From CAZMSD01 sp964568855 (GTDB lineage: Bacteria > CAIWAD01): a stretch of 64,000 bases of DNA. Position numbers and translations under genes: made by a program. How positions within the stretch are numbered: the stretch's first letter is position 1; every line of letters begins with the position of its first letter. This document shows positions 62,551 to 64,000 of the stretch, in pieces. The notes beneath the pieces are model-generated. The model searched no databases. It saw only the letters and a list, made by a program, of their open reading frames with translations, and had not been told where the DNA came from. The DNA lies in assembly GCA_964568855.1 (NCBI GenBank), contig CAZMSD010000006.1:1-64000 (forward strand), given 5' to 3'.

Positions 62551-62580
62551 AAAAGCCCCGCCGGTCGCGACCGGCGGGGC
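62551..62580 (-). terminator. Rho-independent terminator with perfect 26-base palindrome
   Basis: Positions 62555-62580 form a perfect palindrome with 13-base GC-rich arms (GCCCCGCCGGTCG). On the minus strand it is followed directly by TTTTCC. It lies 160 bases downstream of the stop of the truncated gene and would end that transcript before the next paralogue. Confidence 0.75.
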
Positions 62581-62689
62581 GAATTGATCATGATTTGTGA
62601 ACGATGCGGCGCAGGAGGCGCACGAACCAGACGCCCTTGTCGGCGGCGGATCAGCAGCGCGCAAAGCGTGTCTGTTGCATCTGCCGGGT

Positions 62690-62738
62690 CTTGATGCGGC
62701 GCAGGGGCGCACCATTGCGCCCCTGGATCCGCATCAAG
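62690..62738 (-). other. Long hairpin directly after the stop codon
   Basis: Two 10-base stem blocks, CTTGATGCGG/CCGCATCAAG and CAGGGGCGCA/TGCGCCCCTG, are separated by a small 2/3-base internal bulge and close on a 4-base loop. The hairpin begins one base after the stop of the truncated gene. There is no T-run, so it may protect the mRNA 3' end. Confidence 0.55.
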
Positions 62739-62739
62739 A

Positions 62740-64000
62740 CTATTTGAGCAGCACGGCCTTCATCGTCCGGCTGTGCTCGCCGGTGTCCAGCGTGTACAGG
62801 TAGACGCCGCTGGACAGGGCCGAAGCGTCCCAGACGAGGCTGTGACTTCCCGCTCCCCGGAAACCGAGGTCGAAGCTCTGCACCACCTCGCCCAGGATGT
62901 TGTGAATCGTCAGGCTGGCGCGGCTCAGGCGCGGCTGGCTCCAGCTGATCGTGGTCACCGGGTTGAAGGGATTCGGGTAATTCTGCATCAGCTCGAAGCT
63001 GAGCGCCAGGATTTCGTCCACGTCCACGCCCAGGTCGTCCACGGTCAGCACGAAGGGTGCGGCTTCCGCGGCGCCCCAGTAGTCGGCCACGATGTAGTAC
63101 GTGCCCGCCGGGATGTCGTCGATCTGCAGCTCTTCAGCGCCCGGGTCGGATCCGTTCTGGTCCATTCCCGCGATGCAGCTTTCCGTCGTGTTGCAGTCGC
63201 TGAGCACGTAGACCACCTCGTCGGCGTCGTCCTCGCCCTGGTGCGTGATCAGGATGTCCGTCTGCTCGTTGATCACCAGCATGTGCAGCTCGTCCCAGCC
63301 CGAGGATGAGATCCCGCCCGGGCAGCCGTTGATGGCGTTGTGGTGATTGGCGATGGGTGCCGGACGTTCGGCTTCGTAGATGTCGTTCAGCTCACCCGCG
63401 TCCACCATGTCTCCGCAGGGATCGGGCGGCGTGCAGTCGCCGAGGACCATGGTCAGGGCGTAGGCTTCCTCATCGGGGATGTCGTAGAAGTCGTTGTGCA
63501 TGAAGGCGATGAAGTACTCCCCGGGGGCCAGGCACTCGTAGAGCATGTACTCGCCGTGGCAGGCGGGTTCGTTGTCCACCGCGCCCAGGATCGATCCGTC
63601 CGGATCGAAATCGGTCAGGAAGACGATCGCGTCGAACCAGTCGATCTCGCTCGAGATCTCGATGTTGTAGGTATCTTCCAGCTCGAAGTAGTACCAGTCC
63701 GTATCACGCGTGCCTTCGTCTGCCCAGACCGTTCCGCAGATGGTCTCGCCGTCGCCGATCGTACCGTAGTTGCTGTTGGGTGGATCGGCGTTCCAGCCCT
63801 CGTTGGGCTCCGTCTCGTCCGTGCCATCGCAGACGATGGGTTCGTGCCCCTCGCAGGGATCGCCCAGACAGGTCAGCGTCAGTGCGTAATTCTGCTCGTC
63901 GGGCACGTCGTAGAAGTCGTTGTGCGCGATCACGATGTAATACTCGCCGGCGGGCAGTCCCGCGTAGGTGATCGTCTCGGGCACGCACCAGGGCTGCGTA
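62740..64000 (-). CDS. C-terminal part of a second secreted PPC-repeat protein (cut by window end)
   Basis: The last 420 or so codons of a paralogue of the giant protein; the frame stays open (TQPWCVPETITY) to the window edge, so the start is outside. Visible are two PPC-type repeats with ETEPNEGWNADPPNSNYG and AGEYYIVIAHNDFYDVPDE, a domain with HNAINGCPGGISSSGWDEL and AGTYYIVADYWGA, and a sorting domain QNYPNPFNPVTTISWSQPRL ... SSGVYLYTLDTGEH ending KAVLLK. Compared with the giant protein the same blocks occur in the same order, so the two arose by tandem duplication. Confidence 0.85.
   Translation of the reverse strand, partial: TQPWCVPETITYAGLPAGEYYIVIAHNDFYDVPDEQNYALTLTCLGDPCEGHEPIVCDGTDETEPNEGWNADPPNSNYGTIGDGETICGTVWADEGTRDTDWYYFELEDTYNIEISSEIDWFDAIVFLTDFDPDGSILGAVDNEPACHGEYMLYECLAPGEYFIAFMHNDFYDIPDEEAYALTMVLGDCTPPDPCGDMVDAGELNDIYEAERPAPIANHHNAINGCPGGISSSGWDELHMLVINEQTDILITHQGEDDADEVVYVLSDCNTTESCIAGMDQNGSDPGAEELQIDDIPAGTYYIVADYWGAAEAAPFVLTVDDLGVDVDEILALSFELMQNYPNPFNPVTTISWSQPRLSRASLTIHNILGEVVQSFDLGFRGAGSHSLVWDASALSSGVYLYTLDTGEHSRTMKAVLLK

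Larger units (their letters stand above)
62322..62739. other. 418-base intergenic region between the giant paralogues
   Basis: It holds the terminator of the upstream (62740) gene at 62551-62580, a 49-base hairpin immediately after that gene's stop, and presumably the promoter of the 56370-62321 gene. A minus-strand TACAAT (62507-62502) is the only -10-like site, without a matching -35. No coding frame is supported. Confidence 0.5.

Noticed and set aside
1..64000. tRNA, rRNA or riboswitch genes
   Set aside because: The few gaps longer than 100 bases were read by eye; no cloverleaf with a TTCGA-type arm or known riboswitch core was convincing. A covariance-model scan would be decisive.

Overview
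The window is 64 kb of a high-GC bacterial chromosome with dense gene packing and many 4-base ATGA/GTGA overlaps. Several very long secreted proteins end in 'NPFNP'-type C-terminal domains (type IX-like sorting domains). Together with a PorV/PorQ-like outer-membrane protein, subtilisins with fibronectin-like tails, an FG-GAP repeat protein and PPC-like repeats, this suggests a Gram-negative lineage of the FCB superphylum (an uncultured candidate phylum such as Krumholzibacteriota, Eisenbacteria or Latescibacterota). The sequence alone does not fix the taxon. No rRNA, tRNA, CRISPR array, integrase or transposase gene was recognised.

Layout. 1-4.7 kb: a frameshifted secreted beta-helix gene, a MarC-family membrane protein and a secreted Asp-box propeller protein. 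4.9-7.6 kb: a two-gene saccharopine (lysine catabolism) operon. 7.6-14.8 kb: a secreted subtilisin, an unknown cytosolic protein, a secreted esterase and a secreted unknown protein. 15.0-21.2 kb: a co-directional run with an MmgE/PrpD protein, an ABC-2 exporter pair, a GNAT, TruD and an isoaspartyl peptidase/asparaginase. 21.4-26.0 kb: a pentaheme cytochrome, a GroES-like protein (opposite strand), then SufE, an M55 aminopeptidase, a TrpF-like protein without the usual cysteine, a class-B/P4-type acid phosphatase and YjbQ. 26.3-28.9 kb: a second secreted subtilisin.

The stretch from about 28.83 to 32.75 kb stands out. Its GC is near 45-50% in sampled lines, against 63% just upstream. It holds a three-gene operon on the minus strand: a small basic protein, a winged-helix protein and a 738-residue GHKL (MORC/Hsp90-type) ATPase. 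It adjoins the exact 3' end of the subtilisin gene, which gained a ten-residue foreign tail. The operon has a good -35/-10 promoter with a palindrome over the -10 and what looks like a leaderless start. Its first two genes carry 8-base homopolymer tracts. It is best read as a horizontally acquired, defence-like cassette without a recognisable nuclease or methylase.

After the island: two glycosyltransferases and an M23 peptidase lipoprotein (32.8-36.8 kb), a 14-repeat FG-GAP protein (36.9-39.4 kb), a PpiD-like foldase (39.6-41.4 kb), and a housekeeping and envelope run: CdsA, SpoIIE-type phosphatase, BirA, CoaX, amidase, lipoprotein, DHH phosphoesterase, PorV-like protein, acyl-CoA carboxyltransferase, K+ channel and ComM (41.5-56.3 kb). 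Last come two tandem giant secreted paralogues (56.4-64 kb), the second cut by the window end.
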